From: Alphaproteobacteria bacterium
GTDB taxonomy: Bacteria; Pseudomonadota; Alphaproteobacteria; Rhizobiales; Aestuariivirgaceae
Length of the DNA stretch: 64,000 bases
Assembly: GCA_024640405.1 (NCBI GenBank)
Contig: JAHEFB010000023.1
Coordinates: 1 to 64,000 of the forward strand
Direction: 5' to 3'
Shown in pieces: positions 28,507-37,722 of the stretch. Below the pieces are notes generated by a model, which saw only the letters and a program-made list of their open reading frames with translations, had not been told where the DNA came from and did no database searches. The translations under genes and the position numbers were made by a program. Every line of letters begins with the position of its first letter. The first letter of the stretch is position 1.

Positions 28507-29415
28507 CTAACTTTCGTTGTTTCCAGGCTTCGGAAAAAGGACTTTCAGGGAGCCGGGGAGAATCGCGCAATGGAGTGGTCCTTCATGCAATTCGACCTCA
28601 CCGTCGACAGAAACATGCATTGGTCCATTGCCATCGATTGTGAAACTTGAACTCTCCAGGAACTGCATGTTTTCTGCTGTCGACCAATGGCCGATGATCA
28701 AGTCGTGAGCCAGTTTCACAATTTGGCTGGTTTCCAGTTCGGGCAAAATGTAGCATCCCAGATGACCATGCTGCTGGCCACGTCGGAACGGCAGTTGCAA
28801 AGGTTTTTCGGGAACTGGATTTACAGTCACGGCGATGCCCGTGCTGGGAAGTTCGACAATATCTGAACTGGACTGAACACTCAGAACACGCGGTGTATGT
28901 CCATCAAGAGCCCGTGCGAAAGTCTTGATGCCACTGGTGATTTTAGACAGCTGCCCGCTGTAATCCTGTTGATCCCGCAGCCGTATCAGTCGGGGGTGGA
29001 GGCCAACGCTTACATGGTTGAAAAATGGCTTGCCATTGACAATGCCAACATCGACAGATGCAACGTCAGCGGACGCCAACTCCTCAAGTGCGGATTCCAG
29101 TTGGAGCGGCATTCCCAGCGCGCGGGCAAGAAGGTTTATCGTCCCGAGCGGCAACACGCCAATAGTTTTCTCATTCTCGAATGCCAGCCGTGCTGAAGCA
29201 GATATGGTGCCGTCACCACCGCCAACGATGATAGGATCGTGGTTGTCTTTTTCGCATGCTGCTCCTATAGCCTGAAACAACTCCGGCGGATCGAGCAGAA
29301 TGATTTTTACGTCTTGGCCGAGATGACGCTGTACTGTCGAACGTATTTCAGTTTCGTCAGCGGTCAATAGTTGTCCCGCTTTATTGTTTAAGAAGACAGT
29401 TTCTACAACGTGCAT
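28507..29415 (-). CDS. Diacylglycerol kinase catalytic-domain protein (YegS/LCB5 family)
   Basis: 302 residues. IIVGGGDGTISASAR (nucleotide loop GGGDGT near residue 65) and GVLPLGTINLLARALGMP are the two conserved motifs of the DAGK catalytic domain. The beta-rich C-terminal domain ends with GEVELHEGPLHCAI. It phosphorylates a lipid alcohol, possibly diacylglycerol or a long-chain base; the substrate is not determined. The ATG at 29415 has AAGGA 7 bases upstream, and a GTG at 29421 is too close to it. The gene is divergent from the DUF202 gene. Base composition is more AT-rich than in the genes to the left. Confidence 0.87.
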   Translation of the reverse strand: MHVVETVFLNNKAGQLLTADETEIRSTVQRHLGQDVKIILLDPPELFQAIGAACEKDNHDPIIVGGGDGTISASARLAFENEKTIGVLPLGTINLLARALGMPLQLESALEELASADVASVDVGIVNGKPFFNHVSVGLHPRLIRLRDQQDYSGQLSKITSGIKTFARALDGHTPRVLSVQSSSDIVELPSTGIAVTVNPVPEKPLQLPFRRGQQHGHLGCYILPELETSQIVKLAHDLIIGHWSTAENMQFLESSSFTIDGNGPMHVSVDGEVELHEGPLHCAILPGSLKVLFPKPGNNES

Positions 29416-29479
29416 CCGCACTTCCTTTGTCCGAAACAGAATGCCAAACTGTGCATTCTTTGGGAATTTATTTCTGATT

Positions 29480-29848
29480 ATGAAAAGTGTCTCAAAAAAA
29501 GACCTAGCGAAAGACAGAACCGATTGGGCAGAAGACCGTACTGTTTTGGCAAATGAACGTACCTACTCTAGCTGGACGGGTACCGGACTGGGCTGTCTTG
29601 GCCTGGCCGTTGGCTTGCAGGCCGTGTTTGGTGCCGTAGAACCCACCTGGCTTGCAAAACTCGCCGCCACGGTCTTTGCTCTTGTTTCTGGTGCATTCTT
29701 TTTTTTCGCATTTGTTAACGCCAGACGAACGCGACAGAGATTGCAGGCCCATAGTGCTGAAACTCTTCACAACCAATACCAATTGGCAATAACAGCTTTA
29801 CTTATTTCTGGAGCGGTGTTCGTCACAGCAATTCTTTGGCTGATATAG
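29480..29848 (+). CDS. DUF202 (YidH-like) membrane protein
   Basis: A 122-residue protein recognised by KDRTDWAEDRTVLANERTYSSWTGTGL (about 10-36), the DUF202 signature just before the first helix. Three hydrophobic segments follow (about 36-54, 61-80 and 103-121). It is a small inner-membrane protein of unknown function, elsewhere often next to stress or transporter genes. The reading frame extends back to 29384, but that part overlaps the divergent promoter region and lacks homology. The ATG at 29480 fits the family start. Confidence 0.82.
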   Translation: MKSVSKKDLAKDRTDWAEDRTVLANERTYSSWTGTGLGCLGLAVGLQAVFGAVEPTWLAKLAATVFALVSGAFFFFAFVNARRTRQRLQAHSAETLHNQYQLAITALLISGAVFVTAILWLI

Positions 29849-29872
29849 GTTTGCTGGCAGGGCAACCATCGA

Positions 29873-30691
29873 TCACACTTCTTCCGCTATCTGCCCATAA
29901 CTAAGCAATGAGAACAGTAAAGTCCCACCTGCAATATTTCCTGCGAGGACAGGCAGAAAAAACTGGAACCCCATGCTGGTCAGACTCAGTTCACCGGTAA
30001 GAACTAGAAGGAAAGCTTCTACGCTCCCAGCTACGACATGAGTGAAATTACCTGCCGCGATCAAATACGTCATCAGCACGATAACCCAAAACTTCGCATT
30101 TTCGGCTGACGGCATCATCCATACCAGAGCAGCAATCAACCAACCGGAAAAAATGCCCCTGACAAACATCTGCCAGACATCATTCTCCATCATGTGCTGA
30201 CTTATTGACAGTGCTGCATTGAATACGTCTGAGGGAAGTGGCTTGGACGCAACCAGAGTTGCGGCAAACAGAAAACAACCGGCCACATTAGCCGTTAATA
30301 CGATAATCCACAGACGTGCCGTACGTGCAAAAGCTGAAAGCTTCGGTGAAAGCAAAACCGGCAGTACAGGTGTGATCGTATTTTCGGTGAACAATTGCAG
30401 TCTAGCCAGTATTATGATTAGAAATCCTACAGTGTATCCAAGGCTCTCGATCAAATGACGCCAAGGGGTTGCCGGTAAATATGCATGCAGTATTGCTTCG
30501 CTGACGACGGAGAATCCAATAGCAATTCCTGCAATCAGCCCAGAGGTAACAAGTGACAGGGCAGGGCGGGAAAGCTCTTCTTCACCCTCCCGCCGGATGA
30601 TTTCGTAAATGACCGGCGCGCGCAGTCCTTGCCGCTCTTCAACCGACTCCTCCTCGTCATGGTCCAGTTCGATTTCTTCGTCTGTAGTCAT
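29873..30691 (-). CDS. Formate/nitrite transporter (FNT) family protein, YfdC-like
   Basis: 272 residues. A strongly acidic N-terminal tail (DEEIELDHDEEESVEE) precedes a six-helix FNT pore domain (about 45-270). ARLQLFTENTITPVLPVL corresponds to the helix-loop around the pore. TYLIAAGNFTHVVAGSVEAFLLVLTGE carries the central FNT histidine (FTHVVAGS). E. coli YfdC is the nearest type I recognise; its substrate is not established. I use the ATG at 30691 because the TTG at 30706 has its ribosome site too close. It converges with the DUF202 gene. The gene is AT-rich compared with the flanking genes. Confidence 0.85.
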   Translation of the reverse strand: MTTDEEIELDHDEEESVEERQGLRAPVIYEIIRREGEEELSRPALSLVTSGLIAGIAIGFSVVSEAILHAYLPATPWRHLIESLGYTVGFLIIILARLQLFTENTITPVLPVLLSPKLSAFARTARLWIIVLTANVAGCFLFAATLVASKPLPSDVFNAALSISQHMMENDVWQMFVRGIFSGWLIAALVWMMPSAENAKFWVIVLMTYLIAAGNFTHVVAGSVEAFLLVLTGELSLTSMGFQFFLPVLAGNIAGGTLLFSLLSYGQIAEEV

Positions 30692-31135
30692 CTTTCGAGT
30701 ATCCAATACACCTTGATCTTAGAAACCTTGAGGCACCTTTCCCAAAACAAAAAAGCTCATTATTCAAACGTAATACGGGTTCTTCCGGTATTGATAATCA
30801 ACTTTTGCAGGCATCAACAGACACCCGCAATGCCGCAGTAGTATCGTCGGCTTTTCCCATGTTGCCGCCAATGAAAACGAACAACCTGAACGGTAACCTA
30901 GTTCGCTCAACGTGTCGAAAATGTCTGCGCGAACGAACTCATTTTGAATTTTTCGTACTCAGGTTTTGTATGAGTTCAACATGGTAGTGTGCAAAACAAA
31001 AATTGGACTTCTGCGAATTGATACTTCTGTTGGTTTGATAGGTCCCACATCCAATGTTATGGAGGAACCAGGGGTCAAGCGGCCCACGTCGCCCCAGACA
31101 ATTAGCTCACTTAAAACTGGTGGTCTTGCAAAAGA
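30692..31135. other. AT-rich intergenic stretch without supported gene
   Basis: About 440 bases between the FNT gene start and the RND permease stop. No reading frame has a plausible ribosome site or recognisable product. It should contain the FNT promoter and the end of the RND transcript. The only structure I see is a weak 6-bp inverted repeat (30901-30906 with 30929-30934). Confidence 0.5.
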
Positions 31136-34100
31136 TTACTCTGCTGCCTGCGGGAAGGCTTCCGGAGCATCGCCGACAGGTTCGTTTTTCTTGCCCGCCT
31201 CGGATTTCGTGGCAACGGACGTTCCATCATCATTTTTGCCAGCGAGCCTTTCACGCAGCCTCTGCCAACCTTCCTTCCACACCGTAGGTGCGGACAGCAT
31301 TACCGGTGCGAACACCAGGGTCAGCACAGTTGAAAAGGCCAGGCCGAATACCATCGCAGTGGACATGTGCACCCACCACGACGAGGTCATGGAGCCGATT
31401 GTCACAGTGCGTTCCACAAAATTCACGTTGAGCTGGAACATCAGCGGAAGCAGGCCGAGAATTGTTGTGACCGTAGTCAGCAGAATAGGGCGTATGCGCT
31501 GGGCGGCGGCGCGCAAGGTTGCGTTCTTCGCATCCAGTCCGCGCTTCAGCAGGCTTTGGTAGGTGTCGATAAGCACAATAGCGTTGTTGACCACCACGCC
31601 TGCCAGCGCCACCAGCCCGGTTCCGGTCATGATGATCGAGAAATAGTGCCGCATGACCAGCATGCCGAGGATCACGCCGACGGCTGACATGATCACGGTC
31701 AGCAGGGTCAGCGCCGTGTGGTAGAACGAGTTGAATTGCACCACCAGGATCATGAACATCATGAACAGCGATCCCAGCAGGGCTTTTTGCAGGAACGCGG
31801 CTGATTTCTGCTGGTCTTCATCAGCTCCCCGGAATTTGAAGCTCACCCCGTCTTTCCAGGTTTGTTGCTTCAGCCAGGAATCCAGTTCGCTGATCTTGGC
31901 TGTGGCCAGCTCTCCGGGACCGGCGTTCGCCTTGACGAAAAGGGATGGTTTGGAATTGAAGCGGTAAAGCGTATTGACCTGCTGTTTGATTTCACGGGTC
32001 ACAAAGTTGGACAGCGGTTGCTGACCGCCCGGTGTTTGCAACTTCAGCGTATCGAGGCTTGCCAGCGAGCGCTGTGCCTCTGGCAGGCGGACACGGATAT
32101 CCAGTTCGTCCCGGCTGTCATCCGGACGATAGGTGCCGATCAGGGCGCCGTTTGTAATAAGTTGAACCAGCGATCCTGCTGCAGCAACCGAAGCGCCGAA
32201 ACGCCCGGCCTCTTCACGGTCAACCTTCAGTTGAACCTCATAACCCGGCAGTGGCAAATCGTCGTCAATATCGATAAGGCCGGTCATGGTGTTTTCCATG
32301 TATGCGCGCACCTTTTTTACCGCTGCCGAAGCATCACTTCTATTTTCAGATTGCACCTGCAGGCGAATGTCCTTGCCGGTTTGCGGACCTCCTGCAAGTT
32401 CACGCACTTCGATTACGGTGCCTGGAATTCCCTGCACCGCCGCGGTAAGCTGCTTCTTGACAGTTACCCAGTCGTCACGCTCACCGATTGGTTTCAGCTC
32501 GATTTGTACCTGGCCGATGACGTCCGGGGGAACATCCTGAGATGCTCCCAGACCGCTGTTCTCGCCGGACGCAGTGCCGGCATAGGTAGTCAGGTTGTCG
32601 ATGGCCGGATGGTTTGTCAGCCGGTTGTAAGCCTTGCGCACGATTGTCAGCTTCTGGTCATTCGACAAATTGCCGCGAGCCCTTACATACACAATGGCAA
32701 CTTCAGGTTCGGTTTCCACGAAGAATTCAACACCGGTCGGCTTGGCCGCGTATGCACCTATGATCCCGCCCATGATGAGCAATATGGCAATCATCACCTT
32801 GGCCGGGTGACGCAATACGCGGTTGAGAAACCGGATGTAACTGCCGGTGAGGCCGGACATGGTCAGGAGGTCGCCGTCGCCATCTCCTGCCAGCCGCGCG
32901 GCGTTGTTCTTGTCGGTCTCTCCCGCCTTGCCAAAAATTGAACCGATCGCCGGCAGGAAGATTATCGCCGTAATCAGTGACGCCGTCAAAACCACGATGA
33001 CTGTCAGCGGCAGGTATTCCATGAATTGACCAGCCACTCCCGGCCACAACAACATTGGCAGGAACGCAGCAAGAGTTGTCGCGGTGGATGATACAATGGG
33101 CCAGAACATTCGCTGGGCAGCCGCTATGTACGCCCGTTGTTTAGGTAACCCTTCCGCCATCTTCCGGTCGGCAAACTCGATCATCACAATCGCACCGTCC
33201 ACCAGCATGCCGACAGTCAGCACCAGACCGAACATCAGCATGATGTTGACGGTGTAACCAAGGAAGCCGAAAAACAGAAAGCCGATCATGAACGAGGTCG
33301 GAATGGCGAGGCCGATCATAAGGCCTGACCGCAATCCAAGTGCGGCAACGACAAGGGTCATCACCAGCAGGATAGCCAGCACTATTGATGAAGTCAGCGA
33401 TCCAAGAATATCGGCTATCAGGCGGGACTGATCCAGCGTTGTTTCGACCTTGATGGCGTCGGGCCATTTCGCGGTCACCTCGGCAACAACCCGTTTGACT
33501 TCGTCGTTGTTGGCCAGAATGTTTGAACCCAGCCGCTTGACCACTTCGATGGCAATGGTCGGTTTGCCGTTGAACTCCGCATATCTATTGCGGTCCTTGA
33601 AGGTTCGCTTGATTCTGGCTACCTGGCCTAAAGTTACTGTGGTCCCATTGGAGGATTTCACCACCAGATTGAAAATATCCGCAGCGTTTTCAAACAGACC
33701 GGCAATTTTAACGTTGAATTTCCCGGCGCTTGAAGTTACCGCGCCAGCCGCTACCAGACGGTTGTTCAGGCTGGCCGAGTTCAGCAGTTCCTGTTGGGTC
33801 ACGCCATAGGCTTCCAGTTTCACAGGGTCGACGACGATCTCCAGTATCTCTTCCCGCTCGCCCGACAGTTTCGCCTCGAGCACCGTGTCAATGGCTTCCA
33901 GAGCGTCCTGCAAATCGCGCGCATGCCTGAACAGCGTGCGCTCTGGTACGGTTCCGGAAAGCGCAACAATGATGGTTGGTTGGAGCGAGAAATTAATCTC
34001 GTTGATGGTTGGCTCTTCAGCGTCATCCGGCAATTCGGATTTTGCCAGGTCCACTTTCTCGCGAACATCAAGAACGGCCTGGTCAATGTCCACTTCCGTC

Positions 34101-34390
34101 TCGAACTGCACCAGGATGCCGCCATGGCTTTCAGAAGCAACGCCGGTCATTTCCTTGACACCATCAAGGCCGCGCAGCTTCTCTTCGACCGGCTTGACCA
34201 GCAGGCGTTCAGAATCTTCCGGGCTGATGCCTGGCAGGGGAATCGAAATATAGACCACCGGAATCTGAATATCCGGATCCGCCTCTTTCGGGATTTCTGC
34301 AAAACTCCAGATGCCTGCCAGCAACATGACGACCAGCATGGACAGCACCGCGCGCGGGCGCGACAGAATGGCAGCGAGTGCGGCGCTCAT
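31136..34390 (-). CDS. RND efflux permease (AcrB superfamily)
   Basis: A 1084-residue inner-membrane antiporter with the 12-helix, two-porter-domain layout of the ACR family. The N-terminal helix is followed by IPKEADPDIQIPVVYISIPLPGISPEDSERL. Helix 4 has GMLVDGAIVMIEFADR, in which only Asp398 of the usual Asp-Asp proton relay is present (Gly399 follows). VVVNNAIVLIDTYQ is the matching helix 10. The C-terminal tail is polar. It works with the adaptor encoded just upstream (1-base overlap TGATG). No outer-membrane channel gene is adjacent. Substrate unknown; control by the neighbouring PadR protein is likely. Confidence 0.93.
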   Translation of the reverse strand: MSAALAAILSRPRAVLSMLVVMLLAGIWSFAEIPKEADPDIQIPVVYISIPLPGISPEDSERLLVKPVEEKLRGLDGVKEMTGVASESHGGILVQFETEVDIDQAVLDVREKVDLAKSELPDDAEEPTINEINFSLQPTIIVALSGTVPERTLFRHARDLQDALEAIDTVLEAKLSGEREEILEIVVDPVKLEAYGVTQQELLNSASLNNRLVAAGAVTSSAGKFNVKIAGLFENAADIFNLVVKSSNGTTVTLGQVARIKRTFKDRNRYAEFNGKPTIAIEVVKRLGSNILANNDEVKRVVAEVTAKWPDAIKVETTLDQSRLIADILGSLTSSIVLAILLVMTLVVAALGLRSGLMIGLAIPTSFMIGFLFFGFLGYTVNIMLMFGLVLTVGMLVDGAIVMIEFADRKMAEGLPKQRAYIAAAQRMFWPIVSSTATTLAAFLPMLLWPGVAGQFMEYLPLTVIVVLTASLITAIIFLPAIGSIFGKAGETDKNNAARLAGDGDGDLLTMSGLTGSYIRFLNRVLRHPAKVMIAILLIMGGIIGAYAAKPTGVEFFVETEPEVAIVYVRARGNLSNDQKLTIVRKAYNRLTNHPAIDNLTTYAGTASGENSGLGASQDVPPDVIGQVQIELKPIGERDDWVTVKKQLTAAVQGIPGTVIEVRELAGGPQTGKDIRLQVQSENRSDASAAVKKVRAYMENTMTGLIDIDDDLPLPGYEVQLKVDREEAGRFGASVAAAGSLVQLITNGALIGTYRPDDSRDELDIRVRLPEAQRSLASLDTLKLQTPGGQQPLSNFVTREIKQQVNTLYRFNSKPSLFVKANAGPGELATAKISELDSWLKQQTWKDGVSFKFRGADEDQQKSAAFLQKALLGSLFMMFMILVVQFNSFYHTALTLLTVIMSAVGVILGMLVMRHYFSIIMTGTGLVALAGVVVNNAIVLIDTYQSLLKRGLDAKNATLRAAAQRIRPILLTTVTTILGLLPLMFQLNVNFVERTVTIGSMTSSWWVHMSTAMVFGLAFSTVLTLVFAPVMLSAPTVWKEGWQRLRERLAGKNDDGTSVATKSEAGKKNEPVGDAPEAFPQAAE

Positions 34391-35490
34391 CAGCTGGCCC
34401 CCAACGTTGACTTCGCCACTTCAACGATTTGGCCGTCGACAACGAAATCCTGTCCTTCGACAATCAGCATGGCCGTTGCAGACAGGCCTTTTACCCAAAC
34501 ACCGTCGGATTCCTGCGACACGATTTCCAGCGGCGCAAATTTCACCATTTTGCCGTCTACGACGATGCGCGCGCCGAGTAAGCCTTCGTCGTTCAGGGTC
34601 AGCGCGGAGGCAGGCAGCTTGTGTGCGGTTACCGACGGGAGATTGATGTAAAGTTCTGCCGTAATGCCTTCGCGCAGTTGCTCGCCCTTGTTGGTAATTT
34701 CCAGTTCAACCCGGAAGGTACGCGTTTCGCGATCGGAAGACATCGCAATGGATGTGATCTTGCCCTGAACAGTTTCACCGGTAACCAGTTTGGCACCTGC
34801 CAGCATGCCTTCAGTCACATTGGGCAACAGCCGCTCGGGCAATTGCGCAGCGACTATCAGCGGATCCATGACGTGCAGGGTTGCGCACATTGACCCGGCT
34901 TGCAGATAGTTGCCTGATTGAGCAGGTTTGCCGCGCAAGACTCCATCGATTGGTGAATTTATCCGGGTCCACTTCATGTCCAGTTCAATCTGGGAGAGTT
35001 CAGCCTGCGCAAGTTCCATGGCCGCCTTGTCGGACGCCACTTTTGCTTTGGCCGCAAAATTGCTGCTAGCCAGTTTTACGGTAGCGTCCAGATCGCGTTT
35101 CGCACTGGCCAGTTGCGCCTCGGCTTTTGCCATTTGGGCTGTGCGCGCGCCCGTATCGAGTTGGCAAAGCAGGTCGCCGGTCTTGACGCGGTCACCATCG
35201 TCAAATGACTGGTTTTCCACGATACCATTGGTCCGGGCACGAACCTCGACTGTTCGCGATGCCTCGGTAATTCCGCGCACAGGAAAAACACTGACGCGCT
35301 CAACAGCTTTGATTTCGCGAACGCCAACTAGAAACAGCTTGGCCAGTTCGCTGGCCTTGGCTTCCACTTCTCTTTTTTGCTCTGTGACGGCAGTTTCTGC
35401 ATCGCCGGTTGCAGGCGCAATATAGCCTGATCCAAACCACCCAATGATCGCTAAGGCGAAAATCGCCGACCACAAATATGATTTTGACAT
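34390..35490 (-). CDS. RND efflux periplasmic adaptor (membrane fusion protein)
   Basis: A 366-residue adaptor anchored by an N-terminal helix (MSKSYLWSAIFALAIIGWFGSGYIA). The lipoyl half-motif VEVRARTNGIVENQSFDDGDRVKTGDLLCQLD, a coiled-coil hairpin (about 115-175, rich in Ala/Lys/Glu) and the second lipoyl half INSPIDGVLRGKPAQSGNYL follow in order. The beta-barrel and membrane-proximal domains complete it. It links the RND pump to an outer-membrane channel. It is translationally coupled to the pump gene and lies 32 bases after the PadR gene on the same strand, so the three form one operon. Confidence 0.92.
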   Translation of the reverse strand: MSKSYLWSAIFALAIIGWFGSGYIAPATGDAETAVTEQKREVEAKASELAKLFLVGVREIKAVERVSVFPVRGITEASRTVEVRARTNGIVENQSFDDGDRVKTGDLLCQLDTGARTAQMAKAEAQLASAKRDLDATVKLASSNFAAKAKVASDKAAMELAQAELSQIELDMKWTRINSPIDGVLRGKPAQSGNYLQAGSMCATLHVMDPLIVAAQLPERLLPNVTEGMLAGAKLVTGETVQGKITSIAMSSDRETRTFRVELEITNKGEQLREGITAELYINLPSVTAHKLPASALTLNDEGLLGARIVVDGKMVKFAPLEIVSQESDGVWVKGLSATAMLIVEGQDFVVDGQIVEVAKSTLGAS

Positions 35491-35522
35491 CGTTACTTAT
35501 AACCGTTTCTCAATTTTAACAC

Positions 35523-36068
35523 TTATTCTGCAGCGTCGCTTGATATCGTCTTTTCCGGCAGGCCAAGCGAGCTGCGCGACTCTTCCATATACTGAATGGC
35601 AGCGGAAACCACGGCACGCCCATACCCGTTTACAAAGGCATGCCCGGATCCGGGCTCCGCAGATTGGCGGCATTCTTCAATTGTTGCCAGTTCATCGTAC
35701 AGAAATGCCATTTGCCCGTCGAACACGGCCTCAAGGTGTTTCATCTCAACCTGATCTCGAAACAGCGCCTGAAACAGGAACTCTGATTTGAACTTGTCCT
35801 GTTGAGGCAGTTCATGAAGCGAGTTTTTCAACGCTTTCCGGCCTGCTTCCGTAATGGAATAGACCTTTTTCAGCGGCTTGCCTTCCTGCAGCTGTTCACG
35901 AACGGTAACCAGGCCATCGGCCAGCATATGGGTAAGCGCCGGGTAGATGGAGCCATAACTCGCCTCGATGAAATGCGAAAACATTCCATCCTCTACAGCC
36001 TTCTTGATCTCATAGCCGGAGGCCTCGTCAAACGCGAGGATGCCCAGACACAATGTGCGCACATTCAT
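35523..36068 (-). CDS. PadR family transcriptional regulator
   Basis: A 181-residue regulator. The N-terminal winged helix (about 1-85) reads MNVRTLCLGILAFDEASGYEIKKAV ... FIEASYGSIYPALTHMLADGLVTVREQ, the PadR signature. The C-terminal part is helical, for dimerisation and ligand sensing (AphA/Vir_act-like). It is first in the operon with the RND adaptor and pump, so it probably represses its own operon until a pump substrate appears. Repeated GATATA/TATATC elements lie upstream. It is divergent from hpnO. Confidence 0.9.
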   Translation of the reverse strand: MNVRTLCLGILAFDEASGYEIKKAVEDGMFSHFIEASYGSIYPALTHMLADGLVTVREQLQEGKPLKKVYSITEAGRKALKNSLHELPQQDKFKSEFLFQALFRDQVEMKHLEAVFDGQMAFLYDELATIEECRQSAEPGSGHAFVNGYGRAVVSAAIQYMEESRSSLGLPEKTISSDAAE

Positions 36069-36109
36069 ATGACGATATCCAATCCCGTAAAAGTGGTGGC
36101 GCGAAGCGG

Positions 36110-36145
36110 TATATCGGTTTGATATATAACTATTGTGAATATATC
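36110..36145. promoter_or_regulatory. Candidate PadR binding sites upstream of padR-RND operon
   Basis: TATATC (36110-36115) and GATATA (36121-36126) form an inverted repeat around 5 bases. GATATAT (36121-36127) also pairs with ATATATC (36139-36145). The three half-sites share one core, lie 42-77 bases before the padR start, and resemble the alternating AT dyads bound by PadR proteins. Confidence 0.5.
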
Positions 36146-36315
36146 AAGACGATAGTGTTGCTTGGGAATTTCCGTAAACCGAAAACAACCGGATCGTGCT
36201 TTTCTTGTTAAATTTTGACTGAAGAGTTTGGACCCTAGGTCGCATGGGGTTAAACGGAAACTGCGTGTACAAGACGTGCAGTTCGTACCAAATCCGGCGT
36301 GGAGACGCGGCAGAT

Positions 36316-37722
36316 ATGCCTCTTGATATCAGGAAAATCGTTAAAGACAATACCGGCCAGAACAATGTTCTGTACGCCGAGCACGTCAATTCGCGGTTTG
36401 CCAAAGCTTTGAAAATAATAGGCTTTGACAGAAATTACGTAAAGGCATCTGGCGCCTATATGTGGGACGGTAACGACCGCAAATACCTCGATATGCTGGC
36501 TGGATATGGTGCCTTCAATATGGGACGAAATCATCCCGATATTCGCCAGGTATTGAAGGATTTCATGGACGCCGACTTTTGCTCCCTGGTCCAGATGGAA
36601 ACGCCGATACTGTGCGGTCTTGTGGCGCGGGACCTGAAGCAGCGCTGCGGCTATGGCATGGACAAGGTATACTTCTGTTCAACCGGAGCGGAGGGCAATG
36701 AAACCGCTATCAAGTTTGTCCGCCGTGCGACAGGCCGGGACAAGCTGCTGTTTGCCAGTTCGGCTTTTCATGGCTTGACGTCAGGAGCGCTTGCACTGAA
36801 TGGCGGTGAGGTGTTCCGGGAGAAATTCGGAGAACTGTTGGGATCCGACAAGGTACCGTACGGTGATCTGGACGCTCTGGAAACAGCGCTTTCAAAAGGC
36901 GACATTGCGGCCTTTTTCATTGAGCCGATTCAGGGCAAGGGGGTGAATATTCCACCTGCCGGTTATCTGGCGGCGGCTGGCAGGTTGTGCCGGAAATTCG
37001 GCACGCTGCTGGTTGTCGATGAAGTGCAGACCGGAATAGGCCGTACAGGAAAGTTTCTGGCGATCCACCACGAGGAAGGCATCGAGCCTGACCTGATCAT
37101 CCTGTCAAAATCCCTGTCGGGCGGCTATGTGCCGGTTGGTGCTGTGCTGATGAAGGATGCCGTTTACAACAAGGTGTTTTCATCTCTTGACCGTGCAGTG
37201 GTGCATTCATCTACCTTCGGTAAATCCAATTTTGCGATGGCAGCAGCGCTTGCCGCCCTGAACGTGCTTGATGAAGAAGGTTTGTGTGAAAATGCAACTG
37301 CCATGGGCGATATGCTGGGTGAGCGACTTTCTGCACTGGTGCCGAAATACGAGTTTATGAAACAGGTGCGGTGGCGCGGACTGATGCTGGCGGTTGAATT
37401 TGCAAAGCCGAAGTCTCTCAAATTGCGTACGGCTTGGGCCACGGTCAATGGATTGAACGAGGACCTGTTCTGCCAGGCGGTCACCATTCCGCTGCTGCAA
37501 GATCATGCCATCCTGACGCAAGTTGCGGGAAACCGCATGACGACGATCAAGCTCATTCCGCCGTTGACTATTAATGAATCTGATGTCGACTGGTTTGTGA
37601 CCAGTTTCGACAAGGTGATGCAAGACCTGCATAAATTTCCGGGCCCTGCGTGGGAAAGTCTCACGCGAATTGCCAGGAATGCTCTCTCGCGTCCGGACGA
37701 GAAGTCCAGGTCGACCGCATGA
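36316..37722 (+). CDS. hpnO: Hopanoid biosynthesis aminotransferase HpnO
   Basis: A 468-residue class III PLP aminotransferase. CSTGAEGNETAIKFVRRATGR binds the PLP phosphate, DEVQTGIGRTGKFLA carries the PLP aspartate, and ILSKSLSGGYVPVGA holds the Schiff-base lysine (about Lys265). General family members act on ornithine or acetylornithine. The assignment to HpnO rests on the immediate, overlapping neighbour hpnN and on hpnH. HpnO is needed in other bacteria to make aminobacteriohopanetriol from bacteriohopanetetrol-type intermediates. The ATG at 36316 has GGAG upstream and fits homologues; the frame opens at 36244 without a ribosome site. It is divergent from padR. Confidence 0.87.
   Translation: MPLDIRKIVKDNTGQNNVLYAEHVNSRFAKALKIIGFDRNYVKASGAYMWDGNDRKYLDMLAGYGAFNMGRNHPDIRQVLKDFMDADFCSLVQMETPILCGLVARDLKQRCGYGMDKVYFCSTGAEGNETAIKFVRRATGRDKLLFASSAFHGLTSGALALNGGEVFREKFGELLGSDKVPYGDLDALETALSKGDIAAFFIEPIQGKGVNIPPAGYLAAAGRLCRKFGTLLVVDEVQTGIGRTGKFLAIHHEEGIEPDLIILSKSLSGGYVPVGAVLMKDAVYNKVFSSLDRAVVHSSTFGKSNFAMAAALAALNVLDEEGLCENATAMGDMLGERLSALVPKYEFMKQVRWRGLMLAVEFAKPKSLKLRTAWATVNGLNEDLFCQAVTIPLLQDHAILTQVAGNRMTTIKLIPPLTINESDVDWFVTSFDKVMQDLHKFPGPAWESLTRIARNALSRPDEKSRSTA

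Noticed and set aside
30966-31562. Plus-strand reading frame of 198 codons
   Set aside because: It mostly lies antisense to the end of the RND permease gene and its product resembles nothing.
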